NCBI RefSeq assembly: GCF_012641435.1
Contig: NZ_JABAIJ010000003.1
Coordinates: 1-64,000 of the forward strand
Direction: 5' to 3'
DNA from: Rhizobium sp. P38BS-XIX
GTDB taxonomy: Bacteria > Pseudomonadota > Alphaproteobacteria > Rhizobiales > Rhizobiaceae
DNA: 64,000 bases
The notes under the pieces were generated by a model that had not been told where the DNA came from, ran no database searches, and worked only from the letters and a program-made list of their open reading frames with translations. The position numbers and the translations under genes were made by a program. Shown here one piece after another: positions 8,582 through 16,421 of this stretch. Numbering within the stretch: the first letter of the stretch is position 1; each line of letters starts with the position of its first letter.

Positions 8582-8762
8582 CTCCAGTGAAATTCCATAA
8601 AAATTCTGACTTGAAAAATCGATTTACACAATGAAAAAATACGAAGTTGCTGATTATATTGCCTATTTTCGTAATAATTTCCATTCTGAAAAATCATTTC
8701 AAAAAAATTTATCTCCGATGCCCTGCGTGCTATCCCTGCTTCAACAACAGGAGGACGCCCAA
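8582..8762. promoter_or_regulatory. bhcR-bhcA divergent intergenic region with repeated AT-rich boxes
   Basis: This 181-bp region is clearly more AT-rich than its surroundings and separates bhcR from bhcA. A motif recurs in direct orientation: ATTCTGA followed by GAAAAATCGATTT (8603-8625), and ATTCTGAAAAATCATTT (8683-8699). The second copy contains the near-palindrome TGAAAAATCATTTCA (8687-8701). These are good candidates for the BhcR binding sites. The bhcA ribosome site GGAGG is at the downstream end. Confidence 0.5.
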
Positions 8763-9953
8763 ATGTATATGCAAAATCCCGTCTTCATTCCGGGCCCGAC
8801 GAATATGCCCGAAGTCCTTCGCAAGGCTGCGGACATGCCGACGCTCGACCACCGCTCGCCCTTGTTCGGAGAGATTCTGCGACCCGCGCTTGCCGGTGTG
8901 AAGAAAGTTCTCAAGACGGACGCGGCTTCCATCTTCGTATTCCCATCGACCGGAACCGGCGGATGGGAAACCGCGATTACCAATACGCTCAGCCCCGGTG
9001 ACCGCGTTCTCGCCGCCCGCTACGGCATGTTCAGCCAACGCTGGATCGATATGTGCCAGCGCCACGGATTGAAGGTCGACCTCATCGAGACCGCATGGGG
9101 CGGCGGTGCGCCCGCCGAGCGGTATGAGGAGATCCTTGCCGCCGACAAGGCGCATGAGATCAAGGCCGTTCTCGTCACCCATAACGAGACGGCAACAGGC
9201 GTAAAATCCGATATCGCGGCCGTTCGCCGAGCAATCGATGCAGCCAAGCACCCTGCGCTGCTGTTCGTCGACGGTGTCAGCTCCATCGCCTCGATGGATT
9301 TCCGGATGGATGAGTGGTCCGTCGATATCGCGGTGACCGGTTCGCAAAAGGGCTTTATGCTGCCCGCCGGGCTGGCGATCACGGCATTTTCACCGAAGGC
9401 GCTGGCCGCCGTCGACGCCGCCAAGCTTCCCCGCACCTTCTTCGACATCAGAGACATGGCCCGGAGCTATGCGAACAATGCCTATCCCTACACGCCGGCC
9501 GTAGGTCTCCTGAACGGCCTCAAGCTATCGACAGAACTCCTGCTGGCGGAGGGCCTGGAGAACGTTTTTGCCCGCCATCGACGTATCGCGTCGGGCATTC
9601 GCGCCGCTGTCCGGGCATGGGGACTGGAGCTCTGCGCCAGAAGCGAGGATCTCTATTCCGATACGGTGAGCGCGATCCGCACGCCTGAGGGTTTCGATGC
9701 AACCTCCATCGTCGCTCACGCCGCCAAGACCTATGATGTTGCCTTCGGCGTCGGTCTTGGCGAGGTCGCGGGCAAGGTCTTCCGCATCGGACATCTGGGC
9801 AGCCTGACCGACGTCATGGCTCTGTCGGGTATTGCGACGGCTGAAATGGTCATGGTCGATCTGGGCCTTAACATCAGGCTTGGCACGGGTGTTGCCGCCG
9901 CACAGGAATATTATCGCGACGGTCGCACGTCGAAAGTCCAGGCTGCGGCCTGA
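8763..9953 (+). CDS. bhcA: Aspartate-glyoxylate aminotransferase (BhcA)
   Basis: A 396-residue class V (SGAT-like) PLP aminotransferase. PNM near FIPGPTNMPEVLRKA, the STGTGGWE phosphate-binding loop, the Asp in LLFVDGVSSIASMDF and the Schiff-base Lys196 in TGSQKGFMLPAG are all visible. In the beta-hydroxyaspartate cycle BhcA transfers the amino group of aspartate to glyoxylate, giving glycine and oxaloacetate. Assignment as BhcA rather than a serine-glyoxylate aminotransferase rests on the gene order bhcR/bhcABCD, which is complete here. The ATG at 8763 follows an ideal GGAGGACGCCCAA; the frame is open upstream but that stretch is AT-rich promoter DNA. It is the first gene of the operon. Confidence 0.92.
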   Translation: MYMQNPVFIPGPTNMPEVLRKAADMPTLDHRSPLFGEILRPALAGVKKVLKTDAASIFVFPSTGTGGWETAITNTLSPGDRVLAARYGMFSQRWIDMCQRHGLKVDLIETAWGGGAPAERYEEILAADKAHEIKAVLVTHNETATGVKSDIAAVRRAIDAAKHPALLFVDGVSSIASMDFRMDEWSVDIAVTGSQKGFMLPAGLAITAFSPKALAAVDAAKLPRTFFDIRDMARSYANNAYPYTPAVGLLNGLKLSTELLLAEGLENVFARHRRIASGIRAAVRAWGLELCARSEDLYSDTVSAIRTPEGFDATSIVAHAAKTYDVAFGVGLGEVAGKVFRIGHLGSLTDVMALSGIATAEMVMVDLGLNIRLGTGVAAAQEYYRDGRTSKVQAAA

Positions 9954-9968
9954 GGAGACCCAGAGAGC

Positions 9969-10916
9969 ATGTATATTCCAACGCTCGCCGATATGAGCGC
10001 CGCCGAAGAACGGATCCGGCCCCATATCCATCGCACACCGGTTTTGACGTCCAGTTTCATCAATGCGCTGGCAGGCGCCGAACTGTTCTTCAAATGCGAG
10101 AATTTCCAGAAGGCGGGTGCCTTCAAGGCTCGTGGCGCGTCGAACGCCGTTTTCGGCCTCAGCGACGCGCAGGCCGCAAAGGGGGTCGCCACTCATTCGT
10201 CCGGCAACCACGGAACGTGTCTTTCCTATGCCGCCGGTCGGCGCGGCATTCCCTGCACCGTCGTCATGCCGCGCACGGCGCCACAGGCGAAAAAAGATGC
10301 CGTGCGAGGATATGGTGGCAAGGTGGTCGAATGCGAACCATCGACATCATCGCGCGAGGCCGTTTTTGCGGAAGTGGTTGCGGAAACAGGCGCCGAGTTC
10401 GTGCACCCCTACAACGATCCGCGGGTCATCGCAGGCCAGGCGACATGTTCGAAAGAACTGATAGGTCAGGTGGATGGTCTTGATGCTGTCATTGCGCCGA
10501 TCGGCGGCGGCGGAATGGTTTCGGGAACTTGCCTCACGCTTTCCAATCTCGCCCCGCATATCCGGGTTTATGCGGCCGAGCCGGAGCAGGCGGATGACGC
10601 CTATCGTAGCTTCAGGGCCGGCCACATCATCGCCGATGATGCACCGAATACCGTGGCCGATGGCCTGAAGGTGCCGCTCAAGGAATTGACCTGGCATTTC
10701 GTCAGAAACCACGTCACCGATATTTTGACGGCCTCGGAAGAGGAGATCGTCGATGCGATGAAGCTCGTCTGGAAACGGATGAAGATGGTGATGGAGCCAT
10801 CCAGTGCCGTGCCGCTTGCGACCATCTTGAAGAACAGGGACCTCTTTGCCGGCAAGCGCGTCGGTATCATCATAACCGGCGGCAACGTCGACCTCGATAA
10901 ATTGCCTTGGCAATAG
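9969..10916 (+). CDS. bhcB: Erythro-beta-hydroxyaspartate dehydratase (BhcB)
   Basis: The 315-residue protein is a fold-type II PLP enzyme of the serine/threonine dehydratase group. The PLP lysine is Lys53 in KAGAFKARGA, the substrate loop is THSSGNHGTCL and the phosphate cup is GGGGMVSGTC. In the cycle it dehydrates (2R,3S)-beta-hydroxyaspartate to iminosuccinate. It has no C-terminal ACT domain, unlike biosynthetic threonine deaminase, and its length fits the catabolic serine racemase-like subgroup. It begins 15 bp after bhcA and is followed 12 bp later by bhcC. Alone it would be called threonine dehydratase or threo-hydroxyaspartate ammonia-lyase; the neighbourhood decides the name. Confidence 0.92.
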   Translation: MYIPTLADMSAAEERIRPHIHRTPVLTSSFINALAGAELFFKCENFQKAGAFKARGASNAVFGLSDAQAAKGVATHSSGNHGTCLSYAAGRRGIPCTVVMPRTAPQAKKDAVRGYGGKVVECEPSTSSREAVFAEVVAETGAEFVHPYNDPRVIAGQATCSKELIGQVDGLDAVIAPIGGGGMVSGTCLTLSNLAPHIRVYAAEPEQADDAYRSFRAGHIIADDAPNTVADGLKVPLKELTWHFVRNHVTDILTASEEEIVDAMKLVWKRMKMVMEPSSAVPLATILKNRDLFAGKRVGIIITGGNVDLDKLPWQ

Positions 10917-10928
10917 GGAGCAGAAGCA

Positions 10929-12092
10929 ATGAACATGGAACCGAAATTTGCCGGCATGGAAGTTGGCTACGACGTACCCGCTCTTCCCGGAATGCGTGTC
11001 AACGATATTCAGACGCCTTGCCTGATCCTCGATCTCGATGCGCTCGAGCGTAATATCCGCAAGATGGGCGATTACGCCAAGGCCCACAACATGCGTCACC
11101 GAGCGCATGGCAAAATGCATAAATCCGTCGATGTGCTGAAGCTGCAGCAAGAGCTGGGAGGCGCTATCGGCGTTTGTTGCCAGAAGGTCTCGGAGGCGGA
11201 AGTTTTCGTTCGCGGCGGCATCAAGGACGTGCTCGTCTCGAATCAGGTCCGCGACCCGGCGAAAATCGATCGTCTGGCGCTTCTGCCGCAGCACGGCGCG
11301 CGCATCATCGTCTGCGTCGACGATCTGGCGAATGTCGCCGAGCTCTCCCGGGCCACGCAAAAATATGGAACGACGTTGGAGTGCTTTATCGAGATCGACT
11401 GTGGTGCCGGTCGCTGCGGCGTCACGACGACGGCAGCCGTTGTGGAGATCGCCAATGCCATCCACGCAGCACCAGGCCTCAAGTTCGCAGGAATCCAGGC
11501 CTATCAGGGTGCCATGCAGCACATGGACAAATATGAGGATCGCAAGGCCAAGCTCGATACGGCGATTGCCCAGGTCAAGGATGCTGTCGAAGCACTGAAG
11601 GCGGAAGGGCTGGAGCCGGAATTGGTGAGCGGCGGCGGCACGGGCAGCTACTATTTCGAGAGCAACTCAGGCGTCTATAACGAGCTTCAGTGCGGAAGCT
11701 ATGCTTTCATGGATGCGGATTACGGGCGCATCCACGACGAGAACGGCAAGCGGATCGACCAGGGCGAATGGGAGAATGCCCTCTTCATCCTCACCAGTGT
11801 CATGAGCCATGCAAAGGCCGACAAGGCGATTTGCGATGCTGGTCTCAAGGCGCAGTCCGTCGACTCGGGTCTGCCGTTCATTCACGGTCGCGATGACGTG
11901 AAATATATCAAGTGCTCGGATGAGCATGGCGTTATCGAAGACCCGAACGGCGTCCTCAAGATCAACGAGAAACTTCGCCTCGTTCCCGGACATTGCGATC
12001 CGACGTGCAACGTTCATGATTGGTATGTTGGAGTGCGCAATGGAAAGGTCGAGACGCTGTGGCCGATCTCAGCACGCGGCAAGGCTTACTGA
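10929..12092 (+). CDS. bhcC: Beta-hydroxyaspartate aldolase (BhcC)
   Basis: The 387-residue protein belongs to the DSD1/D-threonine aldolase family, with an alanine-racemase-like TIM barrel followed by a beta domain. The PLP lysine region is RAHGKMHKS, with Lys62 as the likely Schiff base. ECFIEIDCGAGRCGV and VSGGGTGSYYF are family signatures. The C-terminal metal-site pattern is visible as GHCDPTCNVHDWYVGV, with His and Cys ligands. In the cycle it condenses glycine with a second glyoxylate to give beta-hydroxyaspartate. GGGAG upstream supports the ATG at 10929. It sits third in the bhc operon, in the same order as in Paracoccus. Confidence 0.92.
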   Translation: MNMEPKFAGMEVGYDVPALPGMRVNDIQTPCLILDLDALERNIRKMGDYAKAHNMRHRAHGKMHKSVDVLKLQQELGGAIGVCCQKVSEAEVFVRGGIKDVLVSNQVRDPAKIDRLALLPQHGARIIVCVDDLANVAELSRATQKYGTTLECFIEIDCGAGRCGVTTTAAVVEIANAIHAAPGLKFAGIQAYQGAMQHMDKYEDRKAKLDTAIAQVKDAVEALKAEGLEPELVSGGGTGSYYFESNSGVYNELQCGSYAFMDADYGRIHDENGKRIDQGEWENALFILTSVMSHAKADKAICDAGLKAQSVDSGLPFIHGRDDVKYIKCSDEHGVIEDPNGVLKINEKLRLVPGHCDPTCNVHDWYVGVRNGKVETLWPISARGKAY

Positions 12093-12131
12093 TAAGCTGG
12101 ATGGATGCACCAGAACCAAGCGGAAGCGACA

Positions 12132-13097
12132 ATGATCATCGTACCTGAAAGTGAAATTGCCGGGCTGGTGACTTCAGCCGATTGCTTAGAAGCGGTCGAA
12201 AAAGTGTTTGCCTCGATGGCGGACGGATCGGCCTATAATTTCCCGGTCGTCCGCGAGGCGATCGGGCATGCCGATGCTCTTTACGGCTTTAAATCGGGCT
12301 TCGATCGCAAGGGCTTGGTGCTGGGGCTGAAGGCTGGTGGCTTCTGGCCCAATAATGTTCAAAAGGGCCTTACCAACCACCAGTCTAGCGTCTTTCTGTT
12401 CGATCCAGACACCGGCAGATGCCGGGCCGTCGTGGGCGGCAATCTTTTGACTGCGCTGCGCACGGCAGCGGCTTCCGCAATCTCGATAAAATATCTTGCC
12501 CGTAAAGACGCGAAGGTCCTTGGCATGATCGGGGCAGGTCACCAGGCGACATTTCAATTGCGCGCAGCGCTCAAGCAGCGCGCCTTCGAAAAAGTTGTCG
12601 GTTGGAATCTGCATCCCGACATGCTGAGCCGTCTGGAGGAGGTTGCCAAGGAGGAGGGCCTTCCCTTCGAGGCAGTCAATCTTGATCGATTGGGCGCCGA
12701 AGCGGACGTGATTATTTCGATCACCTCGTCTTTCGCGCCGATGCTCAAGGCGTCGCAAGTTCGGCCGGGCACGCATCTGGCGTGCATGGGAACCGATACA
12801 AAAGGAAAGCAGGAGGTCGAAGCCGATATTCTGGCGATAGCAACCGTATTTACCGACGAAGTCGCTCAAGCGATCACTATCGGAGAATCCCAGCATGCAG
12901 TTGAACGCGGCCTGATCCGGGCCACTGATATTGTCGAGATCGGTGCCGTCATCAACGGAACGCATCCCGGCCGAAGGTCTGACGACCAGATTACCCTGTT
13001 CGACGGAACTGGCGTTGGCCTTCAGGATCTTGCCGTTGCCTCCGCCGCAGTCGAGCTTGCTGTGGCGAAGGGCGTGGCGACCGAAGTCGACTTTTGA
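12132..13097 (+). CDS. bhcD: Iminosuccinate reductase (BhcD)
   Basis: The 321-residue protein is in the ornithine cyclodeaminase/mu-crystallin family. GMIGAGHQATFQL is the Rossmann nucleotide loop and GGNLLTALRTAAASA the conserved substrate/imine region; LACMGTDTKGKQEV is also family-typical. In the cycle BhcD reduces iminosuccinate to aspartate with NAD(P)H, regenerating the amino donor for BhcA. The ATG at 12132 (MIIVPESEIAGLV) is chosen because it aligns with the family N-terminus; an ATG at 12105 would add nine unlikely residues. The ribosome site GGAAG is modest. It is the last gene of the operon and converges with an SDR gene 31 bp away. Confidence 0.92.
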   Translation: MIIVPESEIAGLVTSADCLEAVEKVFASMADGSAYNFPVVREAIGHADALYGFKSGFDRKGLVLGLKAGGFWPNNVQKGLTNHQSSVFLFDPDTGRCRAVVGGNLLTALRTAAASAISIKYLARKDAKVLGMIGAGHQATFQLRAALKQRAFEKVVGWNLHPDMLSRLEEVAKEEGLPFEAVNLDRLGAEADVIISITSSFAPMLKASQVRPGTHLACMGTDTKGKQEVEADILAIATVFTDEVAQAITIGESQHAVERGLIRATDIVEIGAVINGTHPGRRSDDQITLFDGTGVGLQDLAVASAAVELAVAKGVATEVDF

Positions 13098-13128
13098 GTG
13101 TCCAGAAAGAAGTTCCGGAGTAGGTGGC

Positions 13129-13845
13129 TTACCAGGGGACCGTACGCCCGAGATAGTCGAGATATTCGAGCCCCGGCCTTGCCTGTTTCGCAAGAAGGAC
13201 GTTCACCAGGCTTGGAATGCTTTCCTCGATGGTGAGTTTGGCGTCGGGGCCACCCATCTCGGTGCGCACCCAGCCCGGCGCCATCACCACCATGGCCCGC
13301 GATGTTGCTGCGTGGCGGGCGGCGAAACTGCGCATGAACATGTTCAGCGCCGCCTTGCTGCCCCGATAAACCTCGCGTTGGCCATTCTCGTTGTTGGCGA
13401 TACTGCCTTGTCCGGAAGACATCACGCCGATCAGGCCCGTTGCCGGGACATAATGTTCCAGGCTTTCGAGAACCCGCATCGGGCTCAGCGAATTCGTGAC
13501 CATCACTCTGATGAATTCGTCGGTCGTCACATCCGCGATCGTTTCGACCGGGTTGTTGGTAACGCCCGCATTGACGAATAACATATCGAACGTCCTGCCC
13601 GACAGGCGCTCGCGCAGTGCCGTCACCTGTGTCGGTTCGCAAATATCGACCGTTTCGACCTCGACCCTGCCCACGAACTCGTCGGCAAGATCATGGAACT
13701 TCGTGCGACCTGTGTCCTCTCGAACGGTACCGACGACATTCCAGCCTTTTTTCAGAAACTCCACCGCCATCGCGTAACCAAGACCGCGGGAGGCACCGAT
13801 CAAAAGAATGGTGCCGGAGGAGGCATTCACAAGATTGGTGGGCAT
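13129..13845 (-). CDS. Short-chain dehydrogenase/reductase
   Basis: A 238-residue classical-type SDR. The cofactor loop GASRGLGYAMA is near the N-terminus, followed by DMLFVNAGVT (the NAG motif), a Ser region (VMSSGQGSIAN) and the catalytic EVYRGSKAALNMF (Tyr-x3-Lys). It is an NAD(P)H-dependent oxidoreductase of unknown substrate. The ATG at 13845 is preceded by GAGAGAGATAGATCG. An upstream start at 13935 would run through the promoter region shared with the divergent LysR gene, so it was rejected. The LysR protein next door is the likely regulator. Confidence 0.85.
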   Translation of the reverse strand: MPTNLVNASSGTILLIGASRGLGYAMAVEFLKKGWNVVGTVREDTGRTKFHDLADEFVGRVEVETVDICEPTQVTALRERLSGRTFDMLFVNAGVTNNPVETIADVTTDEFIRVMVTNSLSPMRVLESLEHYVPATGLIGVMSSGQGSIANNENGQREVYRGSKAALNMFMRSFAARHAATSRAMVVMAPGWVRTEMGGPDAKLTIEESIPSLVNVLLAKQARPGLEYLDYLGRTVPW

Positions 13846-13924
13846 CGATCTATCTCTCTCATTTGTGGTGTCGCGATAGATATGGTCCATGGCATTATGA
13901 GCGCCAGACGCATCGAAAGCAAAG

Positions 13925-13946
13925 TATAGTTGCATCGAGCGCTATA
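13925..13946. promoter_or_regulatory. Candidate operator between the SDR and LysR genes
   Basis: TATAG (13925-13929) and CTATA (13942-13946) are inverted with a 12-bp spacer, in the middle of the divergent promoter region where an LTTR would bind. The arms are short, so this is only a candidate. Confidence 0.3.
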
Positions 13947-13977
13947 TTGGGTTTTTGAAATGCGATAGGCTCGGCCC

Positions 13978-14913
13978 ATGAATAACGCCGATATCGATTT
14001 CAATCTTCTGGTTGCCCTGGATGTGCTGCTTGCGGAAGGCAGTGTCACGGGTGCTGCACGACGACTTGGCCTGAGCATCTCGGCCATGAGCCGCACGCTT
14101 ACCCGGCTTCGGTCGGTAACGGGTGATCCGCTGCTGGTGCGGGCAGGGCGTCGCCTGGTACCGACGCCGCGCGCCATCGAATTGCGCGATCGTGTCCATG
14201 CGCTGACCGGCGATGTGCGTGCAGTCCTACGGCCGCAGGCCACCGAAGTGGATGCGACCACGCTGGAACGAACGTTCACCATTCGCGTCAGCGAGGCGTT
14301 CCTGGAATTCCTGGCCGGCCCAGTTGTCAGCGCGGTCGCCCGCAACGCCCCAGCGGTGCGCCTTCGCTTCGTCGCCAAGCCGGATAAGGATGCTATGCCG
14401 CTTCGCGAAGGGCTGGTCGATCTTGAGATCGGGTTGTTGGGCACGTCGGCGCCCGAAATCCGCACGCAACTTCTTTTCTACGACAAGCTTGTCGGTGTTG
14501 CCCGAACCGGTCATCCGCTTCTGGCAGATGCCGCGATCACGCCCGAACGATATGCTGCCTGCAGGCATGTTGCCGCGTCACGAGACGGGGGCTTCGTCGA
14601 GGCGATCGATGTCGCTCTGGAGAAGCTTGGCCTTCAGCGAGTCGTAACGGTGGTCGTCCCGGGGTATCCGGACGCGATGCGCATTGCCCGTCAGTCGGAT
14701 CTTCTGGCGCTGGTGCCGCGTTCTTGCCTCGGCAATACCATGTCGGACGCGCATGCCATTACGATCGGGCTAGAGCATTTTGAGCTTCCATTGCCCATGC
14801 CAGAGTTCAAGATTTCAGCGTTGTGGCATCCTCGCATGGACGCCGATCCGGCGCATCGTTGGCTCCGCGATACCGTTATGTCTGTTTGCCGAACCGCCTA
14901 CCCACGCGGCTGA
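13978..14913 (+). CDS. LysR-family transcriptional regulator
   Basis: A 311-residue LTTR with an N-terminal winged HTH (residues 5-63: NLLVALDVLLAEGSVTGAAR, then LGLSISAMSRTLTRLRSVTG) and a C-terminal periplasmic-binding-like effector domain. The HTH variant resembles the NodD/PnbR/LinR subgroup, which begins with a DFNLLVALD block. The ATG at 13978 starts exactly at that block. It is divergent from the SDR gene and probably controls it. The inducer is unknown. Confidence 0.88.
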   Translation: MNNADIDFNLLVALDVLLAEGSVTGAARRLGLSISAMSRTLTRLRSVTGDPLLVRAGRRLVPTPRAIELRDRVHALTGDVRAVLRPQATEVDATTLERTFTIRVSEAFLEFLAGPVVSAVARNAPAVRLRFVAKPDKDAMPLREGLVDLEIGLLGTSAPEIRTQLLFYDKLVGVARTGHPLLADAAITPERYAACRHVAASRDGGFVEAIDVALEKLGLQRVVTVVVPGYPDAMRIARQSDLLALVPRSCLGNTMSDAHAITIGLEHFELPLPMPEFKISALWHPRMDADPAHRWLRDTVMSVCRTAYPRG

Positions 14914-15278
14914 AGGCAAACGAGGTTTTGAAAAACTCATGTAAAAACAAAGAATTAATTCCAAGAAAGTGCGAATGCAATGCGCATGGGTTCATTCTTC
15001 GTTACCATATTGCCGCAATTAGACTCTTCGATATGGTCCAGCTATAACAAATCAGCTATCTTGAATATGATTGAGGTCGCTTGCGCCTGATCAGAAACGG
15101 AGTCGTGCCAATGAGGTTTGACTGGTCCGGTTTATATGGGGAACGCCGATTTCGGTGTGACCTTTCTCGATCATTGTGGCGTGCGCCCTGCCTTCCGTGG
15201 GCTGAAAGGTCTTTTCCTTGAGCCGCGATCGAGACGATCTCCTACTGACCCATCCTTGAAAAAGTAGAGTTTGCGAAC
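14914..15278. other. Intergenic region without a recognised gene
   Basis: These 365 bp between the LysR and RND-adaptor genes hold no convincing reading frame. The first half is AT-rich and presumably carries the promoter of the efflux operon. I could not pick out a regulator site or an RNA. Confidence 0.5.
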
Positions 15279-16412
15279 ATGATAAAACGCATGGTGATCA
15301 TGCTGATCGTCATAGGCCTGATTCTGGGCGGGATTTTCGGTTTTCAGGCTTTCAAGAACCGGATGATCGCCGCTTATCTGGCAAACCTCAAGTCGCCGCC
15401 GCAGACTGTCTCGACCATAACAGCGGCAACGAGCCCGTGGCAGACGACGCTGCAATCCGTCGGTAGTTTCAATGCCGTGGAAGGCGCCAATCTTTCCGCG
15501 CAGGTGCCCGGCATTGTGCAGAAGATCGGTTTTGAAGACGGTCAGGACGTCAAGAAGGGTGACCTCATCGTTCAGCTGCTGGCCGACCAGCAAATCTCGA
15601 CGCTGCAGCAATATCAGGCATCGGCGGCGAACGCGCAGATTGCCGTTGATCGCGATTCCAAACTGATCAAGGCGAATACGATTGCGCAGAGCCAAGTCGA
15701 CAGCGATCTCGCCAACTTGAAGGCGGCGCAGGCGCAAGTGTCGTCACAGCAGGCACTGATCGATCAATATTCGATCCGCGCACCCTTTGACGGTCATCTC
15801 GGCATCAAGCTTGTGAGCCTCGGCGAATATCTCGCGCCAGGAACTGCCGTTGTGACGCTTCAGTCGCTCGACCCGATCCAGTTCGACTTTTCCATGCCGC
15901 AGCAAGCCCTATCGCAATTGAAGGTGGGACAGGCAGTCACTGCAACATTGGATGCCTATGGGACCCAAACCTTCGACGGCAAGATCAGTGCGATAAGCCC
16001 GCTGGTGGACACGCAGAGCCGCAATCTGACGATCCGCGCGACTTTTGCAAATCCGGATCGCAAGCTTCTGCCCGGCATGTTCGGCAATATCACCGTGGTC
16101 GTGGGGGAACCGAAGAGCTACGTTTCGCTTCCACAGACCGCCGTCACCATCAACCCCTATGGCAACGTCGTCTATATCGTTACCGATAAGGGCAAGACCG
16201 CCGATGGGAAGCCGCAGCTGGTCGCCAATCAGAAGTTCGTTTCCACGGGGCAGGCCCGGGGAGATCAGATCGCCGTCACCAAAGGCCTGGATGCCGGCGA
16301 GGTGGTCGTCACGTCAGGCCAGCTGAAACTCAATAACGGTTCGCCCGTCATCATCAACAATGACGTGCAGCCGTCGAACGATCCCAATGCAAACCCGGCC
16401 AATCCGAACTGA
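15279..16412 (+). CDS. RND efflux periplasmic adaptor subunit
   Basis: The 377-residue protein starts with a signal-anchor segment (MVIMLIVIGLILGGIFGF). A lipoyl half-motif follows (EGANLSAQVPGIVQKIGFEDGQ is split by the barrel-sandwich fold), then a relatively short helical hairpin (about 100-150), the second half (IRAPFDGHLGIKLVSLGEYL), and beta-barrel and membrane-proximal domains. This is the MexH/AcrA-type adaptor that couples an RND pump to an outer-membrane channel. The downstream permease gene starts 9 bp later, so they are co-transcribed. No lipobox cysteine is visible, so it is anchored by the N-terminal helix. The ribosome site for the ATG at 15279 is weak; ATG 15291 is an alternative. 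Confidence 0.88.
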   Translation: MIKRMVIMLIVIGLILGGIFGFQAFKNRMIAAYLANLKSPPQTVSTITAATSPWQTTLQSVGSFNAVEGANLSAQVPGIVQKIGFEDGQDVKKGDLIVQLLADQQISTLQQYQASAANAQIAVDRDSKLIKANTIAQSQVDSDLANLKAAQAQVSSQQALIDQYSIRAPFDGHLGIKLVSLGEYLAPGTAVVTLQSLDPIQFDFSMPQQALSQLKVGQAVTATLDAYGTQTFDGKISAISPLVDTQSRNLTIRATFANPDRKLLPGMFGNITVVVGEPKSYVSLPQTAVTINPYGNVVYIVTDKGKTADGKPQLVANQKFVSTGQARGDQIAVTKGLDAGEVVVTSGQLKLNNGSPVIINNDVQPSNDPNANPANPN

Positions 16413-16421
16413 GGTGTGGCG

